Source of the DNA: an uncultured Campylobacter sp.
Lineage (GTDB): Bacteria > Campylobacterota > Campylobacteria > Campylobacterales > Campylobacteraceae
Direction: 5' to 3'
DNA length: 42,157 nt
Assembly: GCF_938015785.1 (NCBI RefSeq)
Contig: NZ_CALLWC010000023.1
Location: 1-42,157 of the forward strand
Position numbers and translations under genes: made by a program. A model generated the notes under the pieces. It had not been told where the DNA came from. It saw only the letters and a program-made list of their open reading frames with translations, and did not search any database. Positions 34,205 to 42,157 of this stretch are shown here, one piece after another (within the stretch, counting starts at the first letter, position 1; every line of letters starts with the position of its first letter).

Positions 34205-35625
34205 AAAAATCGCTATTTGGCTACGGGCTTACGACCAGAGCGATCGCCGAGCACTGCCGCGACGAAGGCGGCTGGGAGATCTATGACGATAAATTTGAAA
34301 TTTCTTCGGGCGCGCCGAAGCTGGATGAGTTCGGTAACGCGCTTTTAAACCCGAGCGAGTTCGATCCCGCCGCAAGCGAACTTGAAATCCCAAGCCCAGG
34401 CTTTCCGCCGCATCACGAGCTGGTGCGAAAGTCACGAAATTTAATCAGCGAATACGATTATTTTGGCGATTACAAAGGCCTCAAAATTTGGATCAGCGGC
34501 ACGAACGGCAAGACCACGACGACGAAGATGATGCAGTATCTGCTCGAGAGATACGGCTCGCAAATGGGCGGCAACGTGGGCGTCCCGCTTGCAAAACTTG
34601 ATAAAAGCGCCAAAATTTGGGTGCTGGAGACGAGCTCGTTTACGCTGCACTACACCAAACACGCGCGCCCCGACATCTACGTGCTGCTTGCGATCACGCC
34701 CGATCATCTCAGCTGGCACGGAGATTTTGCAGAGTATGAGCGCGCTAAACTCTCGCCGCTACTAGCGATGCGCGAAGGCTCCGTAGCGCTGATCCCGCGC
34801 GCCTACGAAAGTTCCGCCGCCGCGCAAAACAGCCTAGCTCGCGTGATCTGCTACGAAGACGAAGCGGATCTGGCGCAAAAATTCGGCATCGATTTGGGCG
34901 AGATAAAATTCCGCACTCCGTTTTTGATAGACGCGCTTTTGGCGCTGTGCGTGGAGAAAATTTTATTCGACAGATGCGACGCCATGCGACTAAACGACTT
35001 CGTGATCGAGGGCAATAAGCTCGAAGAGCTTACCGACGCGCGCGGCAGGGTCTGGGTCAATGACACGAAGGCCACCAACATCGATGCGTGCTCGCAGGCG
35101 CTGAAGCGATACGCGGGGCGCAAAATACATCTGATCCTCGGCGGCGACGATAAAGGCGTGGATCTGCACCCGCTTTTTGCGGAGTTTAAAAAATACGATC
35201 TGCAAATTTACGCAATCGGCTCAAATACTGATAAAATCGTGCTTTTGTGCAATGAATACAGTCTTCCTTGCGTGCGCTGCGAAATTTTACAAACGGCGGT
35301 GAGCGAAATTTCGAAGCGGTATTTAAGCGGAGAAATTTTTTGCGAAAATGAAATTTCAAAAGGACGGTTAGGCGGCGAGAATTCCGCAGCAAATTTAATG
35401 CGGGATGAAATTTCCGCTACCGAAGGCGCAAGCCCTTGCATAGACGCGAGCGGCGGTGAAACTTTAGGTTCGCAAAATTCTAAAAATTCTGCGGATTTTA
35501 AAAATTCCGTAAATTTCGCTAGTGAAATAGCGCTGCTAAGCCCCGCATGTGCAAGCTTGGATCAATTTAAAAGTTACGCCGAACGCGGCGAATTATTTAA
35601 AAAACAGGTTGCACAGCTAGGATAA
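34201..35625 (+). CDS. murD: UDP-MurNAc-L-alanine:D-glutamate ligase with a C-terminal insertion
   Basis: A 474-residue cytoplasmic ligase adding D-Glu in peptidoglycan synthesis. The ATP site is SGTNGKTTTT (99-108), with TSSF, TPDHLSWHG, the catalytic VNDTKATN and ILGGDDKG. The end, IALLSPACASLDQFKSYAERGELF, is the family's C-terminus. Between residues about 375 and 441 an Asn/Ser/Glu/Lys-rich segment is inserted with no counterpart in ordinary MurD, which explains a length well above the roughly 400 residues I recall for C. jejuni. ATG at 34201 has AGAGGAG upstream; a longer frame to 34180 lacks a good site. Confidence 0.94.
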   Translation: MKKSLFGYGLTTRAIAEHCRDEGGWEIYDDKFEISSGAPKLDEFGNALLNPSEFDPAASELEIPSPGFPPHHELVRKSRNLISEYDYFGDYKGLKIWISGTNGKTTTTKMMQYLLERYGSQMGGNVGVPLAKLDKSAKIWVLETSSFTLHYTKHARPDIYVLLAITPDHLSWHGDFAEYERAKLSPLLAMREGSVALIPRAYESSAAAQNSLARVICYEDEADLAQKFGIDLGEIKFRTPFLIDALLALCVEKILFDRCDAMRLNDFVIEGNKLEELTDARGRVWVNDTKATNIDACSQALKRYAGRKIHLILGGDDKGVDLHPLFAEFKKYDLQIYAIGSNTDKIVLLCNEYSLPCVRCEILQTAVSEISKRYLSGEIFCENEISKGRLGGENSAANLMRDEISATEGASPCIDASGGETLGSQNSKNSADFKNSVNFASEIALLSPACASLDQFKSYAERGELFKKQVAQLG

Positions 35626-36017
35626 ATAGGCCTATCGAGGTTAGCCAGATCGAGCTGAGATTTTATTTAACACAGCATGCAATCGCATTATAAAATTTCA
35701 ACGCTTCTGCTGCACGGATATCTAAATAAATTCAACCCCGAAGCAAACATCCCTATGTCACATTATTAGCCCGAGCACAATGTTTATAAAGATGCTTCGC
35801 CAAGTCCAAATTAAAGCCAATTTTCGATGCTAAATTTAACCAATAACAGCTATCGCCCGTTATGCGCGCAAATTTAAAACGATGCCGCGATCCTTTGGCG
35901 CAAATTTATCTACCTTGCACAGTTTAAAACCAAGCATACAATTTGCAGAATCAGCTAAATAGTAAAATTTTATATCACTTTGCTTTTTAGATCGATAGCC
36001 CGTTTTGATTATTGCAA

Positions 36018-36040
36018 ATTGCTGCATAAGCAATATTTTT
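36018..36040 (+). terminator. Rho-independent terminator between murD and tRNA-Phe
   Basis: ATTGCT (36018-36023) and AGCAAT (36029-36034) form a 6-bp stem with a GCATA loop, followed by ATTTTT. It lies about 390 bp after murD and 137 bp before the tRNA. The 551-bp spacer 35626-36176 has no supported gene. Confidence 0.5.
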
Positions 36041-36153
36041 CGCTACTGAAATTTAGAAAATTTTAACTGAGTAAATTTGACCGTTTTCGAGCATAACGTG
36101 CAAAAATATAGCGAGAATCGAGGATTTTAACCGAGATTTAAGTATTGCATGGC

Positions 36154-36159
36154 TAAAAT
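36154..36159 (+). promoter_or_regulatory. Possible -10 box for tRNA-Phe
   Basis: TAAAAT lies 18 bp before the tRNA 5' end, a plausible distance for a tRNA promoter. No convincing -35. Confidence 0.35.
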
Positions 36160-36176
36160 TACTTTTCTTTTTCGGT

Positions 36177-36252
36177 GGTTGGATAGCTCAGTCGGTAGAG
36201 CAGCAGACTGAAAATCTGCGTGTCGGCAGTTCGATTCTGCCTCTAACCACCA
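36177..36252 (+). tRNA. tRNA-Phe (GAA anticodon)
   Basis: A 76-nt cloverleaf. The acceptor stem GGTTGGA pairs with TCTAACC (one G-T), with discriminator A and an encoded CCA. The D arm is GCTCAGTCGGTAGAGC; the anticodon stem GCAGA/TCTGC has loop CTGAAAA giving anticodon GAA; the T arm is GGCAG-TTCGATT-CTGCC. It sits at the border between the core genes and the AT-rich glycan locus. Confidence 0.97.
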
Positions 36253-36369
36253 CCTCATATGCCTTCAATGAACCTACACTTAGATAAAAAGCGATCGCTG
36301 AATTAAATATCTTTTAACACAACAATGCTAAAATAATGAAATTTTACGAAAGGCAAAAGAGCTAAAAGC

Positions 36370-37299
36370 ATGCTGATTCTTGGCGAAAAATATAAATTTA
36401 CCAATATAGAATTAAAAAAGCTTAATAAAAAATTCGACAAAGTCGACATCGTAAAATACGCCTCTCGCCCCTTTGCAGAGGTTCGGCTACAGATCGAAAG
36501 CCTACTTAAAAATCACAATTATAAATTTTTGATCATAAACACCAAAGAATTTATCGATCCTAAAATGATAAAATTCCTCACGCTTTTGCAGTTTCGTTTC
36601 AATCATAAGCGGCTCAAAATTCTAACTATCGAAAAATTTTTAGAAAAATTCTTTCATAAATGCTATATCCCTGACGACGATAGGGATTTGGAATTTTTAA
36701 GCAACATTAGGCCGTATAACGACTTCGAGTACGCTACAAAGCGCGTCATAGACTACATAGGCGGAGCGATCCTGTATGTTATATTTTTTGCGATCAAATT
36801 TCACGTAAAAAAGAAAATAGACGAACAGTCGCCGGGGAAATTATACTTCATACAAAATCGTGTAGGATTAAATTTGAAAAATTTCAGATGTTATAAATTT
36901 CGAACCATGCACGAGCATTGCGTTCATAATCCATACACAAAAAAAAACGATAGCAGGGTGTTCGAGTTCGGCAAATTTATGAGAAAGACCAGGATAGACG
37001 AGCTGCCGCAATGCATCAACGTACTGCGTGGAGATATGCACCTAATCGGGCCTCGGGCGGAATGGGACATTTTGGTTAGAAACTACGAAAAAGCAATCCC
37101 TTATTACAACGAACGCCATCTGGTCCGCCCTGGTATCACCGGCTGGGCGCAGGTTAATTACCCCTATGGAGAAAACATCGATGATGCCAAGCAAAAGCTA
37201 ATGTATGATCTCTATTACATCAAATACTGGTCGCTGTGGCTAGAGATCAAGACGATCTTTGCGACGATCAACGTTATGATCAGAAAAAAGGGTTTATAA
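36370..37299 (+). CDS. Polyprenyl-phosphate sugar-phosphate transferase (priming enzyme)
   Basis: A 309-residue transferase that loads the first sugar-phosphate onto undecaprenyl phosphate. The C-terminal bacterial sugar transferase domain starts at about 121 with a single hydrophobic segment (YIGGAILYVIFFAI), then SPGKLYFIQNRVG, CYKFRTMHEH, the catalytic Asp-Glu pair in RIDELPQ (210-211), NVLRGDMHLIGPRAE and RPGITGWAQVNYPYG. The N-terminal about 115 residues are a soluble domain with no membrane helices, unlike the four-helix N-terminus of WbaP/WcaJ. It converges on the GT4 gene with a 3-bp gap. Confidence 0.92.
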   Translation: MLILGEKYKFTNIELKKLNKKFDKVDIVKYASRPFAEVRLQIESLLKNHNYKFLIINTKEFIDPKMIKFLTLLQFRFNHKRLKILTIEKFLEKFFHKCYIPDDDRDLEFLSNIRPYNDFEYATKRVIDYIGGAILYVIFFAIKFHVKKKIDEQSPGKLYFIQNRVGLNLKNFRCYKFRTMHEHCVHNPYTKKNDSRVFEFGKFMRKTRIDELPQCINVLRGDMHLIGPRAEWDILVRNYEKAIPYYNERHLVRPGITGWAQVNYPYGENIDDAKQKLMYDLYYIKYWSLWLEIKTIFATINVMIRKKGL

Positions 37300-37302
37300 A
37301 AT

Positions 37303-38436
37303 TTAATCTCCCAAAACCATCTTTAAAAGCCTGTAGTTTGCTTTATGAACATCAAATTTTTCCTCCGCGACCCTTCTGCTCTCTAGCCCCATTGTATCGA
37401 TCGCTTCAGGATTTTGTATAAAATACTCCATCTTCTGCACCAGGGCTTCATATTCGTACGGCGGCACCAAAAAGCCGTTCAGTCCGTCCGTGACCGTCTC
37501 TTTGCAGCCCACGCTATCAGTCGTGATCACCGCCCTGCCTATCGCCATCGCCTCCTGCGTGCTTCTAGGAACGCCTTCTCTGTAATACGACGGCAGTACG
37601 AACACGCTAGAGCCTGCGATCCACTCATCCACATTGTCCACGAAGCCTGGATATATCACGATATCGTCGTTTAGATACATATCTAGGTGTCGTTTTTTCA
37701 GACCGAAAGGATTTGTCTCGTCAAAGGAGCCCAAAATATAAAATTTCACCTCTTTGTGCTTTTTCTTTATGATCTTTGCAGCCCGTAGATACTCAAACAC
37801 CCCCTTCTCCGCCAAAAGTCTAGCTACAAATATAAAACTCACGGGCTTTGCGGGCGCTTGGGAGTATTTAAATTTAGCCAGATCGACCCCGATACCGCCT
37901 AAAATTTCAACACTTTTTACGCCGATTTTATATCTACCAACAAGGTCTTTTTTATCGTCGCTATTTAGCAAGATGAGTTTATCGAGCAGAGGGAGGCTAA
38001 ACTTATAAAGTAAAATTTGAATAAATTTTATAAATTTCGTCTTGGCCGAAGGTCCGTTTTTATGCAAAGTAAAAGCCCCGCCTAGCCCCTCAAGCATACC
38101 GACGATACGCGGTACCCCCGCTAATTTTGCCGCTATGGTGCCAAAAATTACGGGCTTTACAAAAAAGCTAAATACTATATCCGGCTGATATTTTTTAATG
38201 AGCCTTATCAAATCATATACCGCAAGAGCATCACCAAGCGGATTTAATCCTTTAGAATTTAGCTTGTAATCCAAAGCCGTCGCGCCGAGCTCCTCGACCC
38301 TGCTGCGAGAGACATCGTCGTAGTCGCCGGCTAGGCAATAAATTTTAAAATTTTGCCCGGCGAGCTTTATGATAAATTCCTTCCTGAAATTTATCATCAT
38401 AGAAGCAGCGCCGCCTATAATAAAAATTTTTTTCAA
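37303..38436 (-). CDS. Glycosyltransferase family 4
   Basis: A 377-residue GT-B enzyme. The N-terminal half contains IFSFFVKPVIFGTIAAKLAGVPRIVGMLEG-type features of PglA/WbpH-like transferases. The C-terminal half has SFIFVARLLAEKGVFEYLRAA and the EX7E motif with Glu287 and Glu295 in REGVPRSTQEAMAIG. Retaining transfer to the lipid-linked sugar is expected; donor unknown. The start is TTG at 38436, overlapping the upstream gene's stop by 4 bp (TTGA). It is the last gene of the flippase-GT2-polymerase-GT4 run. Confidence 0.93.
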   Translation of the reverse strand: MKKIFIIGGAASMMINFRKEFIIKLAGQNFKIYCLAGDYDDVSRSRVEELGATALDYKLNSKGLNPLGDALAVYDLIRLIKKYQPDIVFSFFVKPVIFGTIAAKLAGVPRIVGMLEGLGGAFTLHKNGPSAKTKFIKFIQILLYKFSLPLLDKLILLNSDDKKDLVGRYKIGVKSVEILGGIGVDLAKFKYSQAPAKPVSFIFVARLLAEKGVFEYLRAAKIIKKKHKEVKFYILGSFDETNPFGLKKRHLDMYLNDDIVIYPGFVDNVDEWIAGSSVFVLPSYYREGVPRSTQEAMAIGRAVITTDSVGCKETVTDGLNGFLVPPYEYEALVQKMEYFIQNPEAIDTMGLESRRVAEEKFDVHKANYRLLKMVLGD

Positions 38437-39497
38437 AACGAAACTCTGTTATTAAATAATAGATATTTTATCACGGTGATAAAAAAAGCTATCAGGATAA
38501 AATACCCCAAGTAGAAGGTCTTTTTTGTGTTTAAATTTTTAAATAAAACGTAGGGGATAAAAAATTCAAAAACGCTAAATAGCAGATAAACTCTGCCTAA
38601 AATAGGGATGCCGTAAAATAAAATCCGCAGCAGCGCCGCAAAATACGCGAGATTGTATAAAAATATGCTCTTTTTATCCGTCTCTTTTTTATAAAACAGC
38701 ACAGACAGCATATTTGTAAAAAGAATAAAATAGATGCCCAAATAGCTAAAAATGCTTTCGCTATACGGCTTCATATGATAAGAGACAAGATAGTCCGTGT
38801 AGATATTAGCAGGGATGTGATCGTAGATAAATTCCGCAACTATCTGAATAATCCCGACCCTATTAAATACAAAAAGTAGCATAAATACAAAAATCATCAA
38901 AGTGGTTTTATAGTGCTTTTTAAATAAATTAAATATTAAAAATAAAGGTATTATAATGATAATAGTCGGATGAAAAAGCGCCCCTATGGCGGTAAGCACA
39001 AAAGATTTTAAAATTTTACGCTCATAGTATAAAATAAAAACTATCGGTATAAGGGTCGTAGCGATAACCGATCTAAGGGCATTGAATGACATGGCGAAAA
39101 ACGACAATGTAAATAGAATATATGTAATAATTTGAAGCTTGTCGTCAAAATAATAAAATTTTTTATAAGTTTTGACCATATAATTCAAAGCAATAGTTTG
39201 TATTAAAGACCAAATGACAAAAAGTAATCCATAATTAATAGTTAAAGGGTTTAAATATTTTATCAAAAGATACATAATTATCCCTTTGTATAGGGAATAT
39301 AATCTTTCTGTTTCTAAAAATAAAAATTTATACATTATATAATCGGTCCCGTAATTATCCTGAAACGCTACTAAAATAAAGAATATAGATAAAAAAGCGT
39401 AATATAGCAACGGTCGGATTTCTCTGTGTCTTATAGAAAAACCATATGCTAAAGCAGCGAAAAAATAAAATATAAAAATTGCGTATAAAGTGTGCAT
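38433..39497 (-). CDS. EpsG/Wzy-like polysaccharide polymerase
   Basis: A 354-residue membrane protein with about 10 hydrophobic segments. The EpsG pattern is visible: an N-terminal region ending in FQDNYGTDYIMYKFLF, a central FALRS-type motif (FNALRSVIATTL) and ALFHPTIIII, where the Arg and His are the family's conserved charged positions. It should polymerise repeat units at the outer face of the inner membrane, or be a ligase-like relative. It is AT-rich, as are its neighbours. Confidence 0.8.
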   Translation of the reverse strand: MHTLYAIFIFYFFAALAYGFSIRHREIRPLLYYAFLSIFFILVAFQDNYGTDYIMYKFLFLETERLYSLYKGIIMYLLIKYLNPLTINYGLLFVIWSLIQTIALNYMVKTYKKFYYFDDKLQIITYILFTLSFFAMSFNALRSVIATTLIPIVFILYYERKILKSFVLTAIGALFHPTIIIIIPLFLIFNLFKKHYKTTLMIFVFMLLFVFNRVGIIQIVAEFIYDHIPANIYTDYLVSYHMKPYSESIFSYLGIYFILFTNMLSVLFYKKETDKKSIFLYNLAYFAALLRILFYGIPILGRVYLLFSVFEFFIPYVLFKNLNTKKTFYLGYFILIAFFITVIKYLLFNNRVSF

Positions 39498-39512
39498 ATT
39501 TTAACTCATTGT

Positions 39513-40511
39513 CTATTTAGAGGTATTTTTCCTAACCCAAAGAGCTATCTCTCTAAATTTTAGATAGGCTTTTAATCCTAATAAATTATATATAATAACC
39601 CCGATCCTATCCTGCGTCTTAGAATTTTTATCTTTCAGCGCGATCGCGGAATTGTTTTTTATTATCTTATCCATTTTTATTAGAGTACCCCTGTCTAAAT
39701 CGTCTAAATTATCCTTAAATTTATAAAAGGTCATAAATGCGTCTCTGAGCTTTCTGATCTCTATGGATTTTACAATATCTTTGTAATCACAGAAATATTT
39801 TTCTAGCTCGTCTAGGATATTAAATATAATTAAATCTTCAATATCGCCTTTGCTCGTCATGATAGAATTATCTCTTATAAAGTAAAAATAATCCTTCAGG
39901 TCGCAAAAAGCTATTTTGTCTGCTTTTGAAGCTATTATGGGCGTGGTCGCAAGGTCTTCGTATATCTGACCTTTTGGAAACCTAATGCCTGCAAATAACT
40001 CTTTTTTATAAATTTTAGCAACCGCACCGACATTATAAAATTTACCGCAAAATAGACTTTCTATACATTCCTTAGCTGTATGGATTAAAATAGGCTCATC
40101 ATTTATACTTTTTTCATAAATTTTATCCTCACTGTCTTCATAAGCGCGCTTGATTGAGGTGATAGCCATATCCACATCGCATCTATCTATCAAGCAATAT
40201 AAATTTTGTATATAAAATTTACTTACCCAGTCGTCGCTATCTATAAAAGTTAAATATTCACCGCTTGCAATATCGATACCTGCGTTTCTAGCATCGCTAA
40301 GACCGCCGTTTTCTTTATGGATTACTTTTATGCGGCTGTCTTTTAGTGCATATTCATCGCAAATTTTAGAACAACCATCAGTACTTCCGTCATCAACCAA
40401 TATTATCTCTAAATTTTTATAAGTTTGATTTATGATGCTGTCGATACATTTTCCAAGATACTTTTCGACATTATATATAGGTACTATTGCGGATATCAAA
40501 ACCTCCTTCAT
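39513..40511 (-). CDS. Glycosyltransferase family 2
   Basis: A 332-residue GT-A enzyme. The N-terminal domain is canonical: SAIVPIYNVEKYLGKCIDSI, LVDDGSTDG (38-46), HKENGGLSDARNAGID and the metal-binding DSDD (91-94), then GQIYEDLATTP as the acceptor-side motif. The C-terminal about 120 residues are variable. ATG at 40511 overlaps the flippase stop by 4 bp and is preceded by AAAGGGG. It is inverting by family; donor and acceptor are not evident. Confidence 0.93.
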   Translation of the reverse strand: MKEVLISAIVPIYNVEKYLGKCIDSIINQTYKNLEIILVDDGSTDGCSKICDEYALKDSRIKVIHKENGGLSDARNAGIDIASGEYLTFIDSDDWVSKFYIQNLYCLIDRCDVDMAITSIKRAYEDSEDKIYEKSINDEPILIHTAKECIESLFCGKFYNVGAVAKIYKKELFAGIRFPKGQIYEDLATTPIIASKADKIAFCDLKDYFYFIRDNSIMTSKGDIEDLIIFNILDELEKYFCDYKDIVKSIEIRKLRDAFMTFYKFKDNLDDLDRGTLIKMDKIIKNNSAIALKDKNSKTQDRIGVIIYNLLGLKAYLKFREIALWVRKNTSK

Positions 40512-41743
40512 AAATCCCCTTTATCATTTAAAATTATCGCAGCGCCCAGTATACATACTACAAAATATCCTACTCCAAGCCCAACTACCGTTCCTACGGC
40601 ACCATAAACAGGAATAAAATATAAATAAGCTACAACGGCGCCACCTAGGGCAAGCCCCCATTTATAAATAAGGAGTTTACCTAACTTCATTTTAATTATA
40701 TATAAATTTAACGCCTCATTTAAAAATATAAACGGCAAAATAAATAATAGATACCTAAAAATTTCTACTGCGTCGTGAAATTTAGCTCCGAATATTAAGC
40801 TTATTAAAATTGGCGATAAAAAATACATCGCCATAGACGTAAAAAGCGCAATAGTAATCATACCGCAAGCAAGCAGCCATATATTTTTCTTTATGGTGTA
40901 TAGTTCGTCAAATTTATAAACAAATAAAGGTGCAAATGATACCGCTATAATTGGCGCGATAGCAGTCACGCTACCAAAAAGCTGAATCGCCGAGGCATAT
41001 AACCCCAAAGTCATGCCATCGCTTAGATAACGCGTCGCAACGATGTCCGCCCTCAAAAATATACACATGAAGCAGATACCTAGAAAAAATGGCAACCCAT
41101 CTTTAAGAAGAGACAAAATTTTATTAAAATCAAATGTAAAAAATAGCTCTTTATTTAAAAATTTATAGATCCAAAGTAAACCTAACGCCATGTAAATACT
41201 CTCCAATATATACACAAGAGCATAAAGATAGATATTCGTGACTTCCAGCCAAAATAGTAATGCCAAAATAGTAATCTTGATGATCGTAAAGTAGATATAT
41301 AGCACGCTTCTATATTTTATCATCGTCTGAGATTGTAAAAAAGCCGTGACTATACCAAATGCCTCGTCTATCAAAATACAAAATCCGAGAATTAGAGCTA
41401 GATTAAACACTTTTACATCATCACCAAAATATACGAATGCCAAAAAAGCAATATATGCCACTATGCAGAAAAACGTTCTTATAAAAAAGCCGCCTCCCAT
41501 TAAATATCTGCGCTGCATGGCATCCGCGTTCGTAAGCCTAGGCACCATAATCTCTGCCGGATTGACATATGAAAGCGATTTAAAAATAACTATAAGCCCC
41601 AATAAATATTGAAAAATTCCATATTTTTCAACCCCTAAAACTCTGGCTAAAATAGACGCCGTCACAATACTGCCGCCGATCCTAATACCATGTTCGAACA
41701 GAAGCCAGAAAATATTTTTGATAAATTTTATTTTGTTGCTCAT
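40508..41743 (-). CDS. Wzx-like oligosaccharide flippase
   Basis: A 411-residue membrane protein of the MOP/polysaccharide-export family with about 12 hydrophobic segments. The N-terminus IFWLLFEHGIRIGGSIVTASILARVLGVEKYGIFQYL is typical of these flippases. It should move the lipid-linked repeat unit across the inner membrane. I chose ATG at 41743 since the reading MSNKIKFIKNIFWLLFEHG matches family starts; a TTG at 41797 would add 18 residues and no start has a strong ribosome site, so the start is uncertain. It opens the operon with GT2, polymerase and GT4. Confidence 0.9.
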   Translation of the reverse strand: MSNKIKFIKNIFWLLFEHGIRIGGSIVTASILARVLGVEKYGIFQYLLGLIVIFKSLSYVNPAEIMVPRLTNADAMQRRYLMGGGFFIRTFFCIVAYIAFLAFVYFGDDVKVFNLALILGFCILIDEAFGIVTAFLQSQTMIKYRSVLYIYFTIIKITILALLFWLEVTNIYLYALVYILESIYMALGLLWIYKFLNKELFFTFDFNKILSLLKDGLPFFLGICFMCIFLRADIVATRYLSDGMTLGLYASAIQLFGSVTAIAPIIAVSFAPLFVYKFDELYTIKKNIWLLACGMITIALFTSMAMYFLSPILISLIFGAKFHDAVEIFRYLLFILPFIFLNEALNLYIIKMKLGKLLIYKWGLALGGAVVAYLYFIPVYGAVGTVVGLGVGYFVVCILGAAIILNDKGDL

Positions 41744-41860
41744 AGTCTTAAGCTCAAAATCCTTTAAAAATTTATATAGTATGATTGTATCCAGCAAAAA
41801 TTTAAAAGCAAATAAACAATATAAATAAATTATGCGGATTTAAATTTGTCTACGAATAAA

Positions 41861-42025
41861 TTATTCAAAATCTGAAGCAATTGTAAAAGCAATAAAGCAA
41901 TTAGGTAAAATAACAGAGAAGTAAATAAAGTTAATATGCTTAGACATAACAATTGCTGCCAAAACCCAGACAAAACAATAGCTAAAATTTACAATCTTAT
42001 CTACCTCCGAAAAGTATAGAGTCAT
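41861..42025 (-). CDS. Possible small membrane protein
   Basis: A 54-residue frame starting MTLYFSEVDKIVNF and rich in hydrophobic residues to the end (FVWVLAAIVM, FIYFSVILPN, AFTIASDFE). It is open in very AT-rich DNA where stops are frequent, and lies between a terminator and the flippase on the same strand. The ribosome site is weak (AAAGGG directly before the ATG). It may be a genuine small protein, a fragment of a lost membrane protein, or chance. I see no other gene in 41744-42102. Confidence 0.3.
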   Translation of the reverse strand: MTLYFSEVDKIVNFSYCFVWVLAAIVMSKHINFIYFSVILPNCFIAFTIASDFE

Positions 42026-42052
42026 ACCCTTTATAAATTTTTATAAAAACAA

Positions 42053-42078
42053 AGAGGGAAGTCCAATTTACGCCCTCT
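42053..42078 (-). terminator. Rho-independent terminator of the right-edge gene
   Basis: AGAGGG (42053-42058) and CCCTCT (42073-42078) pair; on the minus strand the stem is followed by TTTGTTTTT. It lies 25 bp after the stop of the partial gene at the right edge and isolates it from the flippase operon. Confidence 0.6.
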
Positions 42079-42102
42079 CCCTATTTTATATATTCTTTCT
42101 TA

Positions 42103-42157
42103 TTACTCTCCCTTACCCTTTTTGCCCCTCTTACCTTTAGCTTTAGATGGTCCCTCT
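42103..42157 (-). CDS. C-terminus of a gene running off the right edge (partial)
   Basis: The last 17 residues read EGPSKAKGKRGKKGKGE before TAA at 42103-42105. The tail is strongly basic and Gly-rich, likely a flexible C-terminal extension. The terminator just after supports a real gene. The family cannot be named from this fragment. Confidence 0.5.
   Translation of the reverse strand, partial: EGPSKAKGKRGKKGKGE

Noticed and set aside
35626..36176. Hidden small gene or structured RNA in the spacer before tRNA-Phe
   Set aside because: No frame with a ribosome site and no riboswitch or known RNA pattern recognised, apart from the terminator-like stem at 36018.
36177..36252. Integration site (att) at tRNA-Phe
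   Set aside because: I found no second copy of the tRNA 3' end and no integrase gene in the window.
41743..41797. Longer flippase start at TTG 41797
   Set aside because: No ribosome site precedes it, and the added residues do not resemble flippase N-termini.

Overview
The window looks like a chromosomal segment of an epsilonproteobacterium of the genus Campylobacter. The evidence is the gene content and order (formyl-THF cyclo-ligase next to rny, a thioredoxin-like lipoprotein with ftsY, radA nearby, and gpmI with fabG/acpP/fabF/accA and mraY/murD), a ThyX-type thymidylate synthase, PEB1-like periplasmic binding proteins, and promoters with a clear TATAAT -10 box but no obvious -35. The moderate GC content and the abundance of AAATTT words between and inside genes suggest an oral species of the C. 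gracilis/rectus/showae type. Species assignment is an inference.

Layout. 1-80: tail of an unidentified gene with a strong hairpin, then a 3 x 38 bp tandem repeat. 454-2570: a small CxCG...CW protein, then on the minus strand dedA, a barnase-type secreted ribonuclease and barstar as a tightly packed unit. 2975-7201: SYLF protein, RNase Y, 5-FCL (minus) diverging from a TlpA-like lipoprotein and ftsY (plus). 7354-9520: an accessory patch with a DUF1963-like protein, a small unknown gene, and a decayed duplicate of the 3' end of the DUF1963-like gene. 9708-14092: brnQ, radA and a membrane protein. 14326-17202: three paralogous amino-acid-binding proteins without a transporter. 17374-21534: ung, unknown membrane proteins, a DJ-1/PfpI protein, an unknown protein and thyX. 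21724-21968: a lipoprotein gene put out of frame by a 7-G tract. 22139-25339: two tandem NSS sodium symporters with degenerate direct repeats between them. 25478-26305: an AT-rich unknown gene.

26629-35625 is a conserved core. On the minus strand gpmI is followed by fabG, acpP, fabF, accA and rho. mraY and murD are on the plus strand. MurD carries an unusual insertion of about 65 residues. After a 550 bp spacer comes tRNA-Phe(GAA). The rest (36370-42157) is an AT-rich surface-glycan locus with a polyprenyl-phosphate sugar transferase, GT4, EpsG/Wzy-like polymerase, GT2 and a Wzx-like flippase. Together these form a Wzx/Wzy-type set: prime the lipid carrier, add sugars, flip, polymerise. The window ends inside another minus-strand gene with a Lys/Gly-rich C-terminus.

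The most interesting items are the barnase/barstar pair with all catalytic residues present, the homopolymer-switched EexN-like lipoprotein, the decayed 3'-end duplicate flanking an unknown gene, and the low-complexity expansions inside otherwise conserved proteins.
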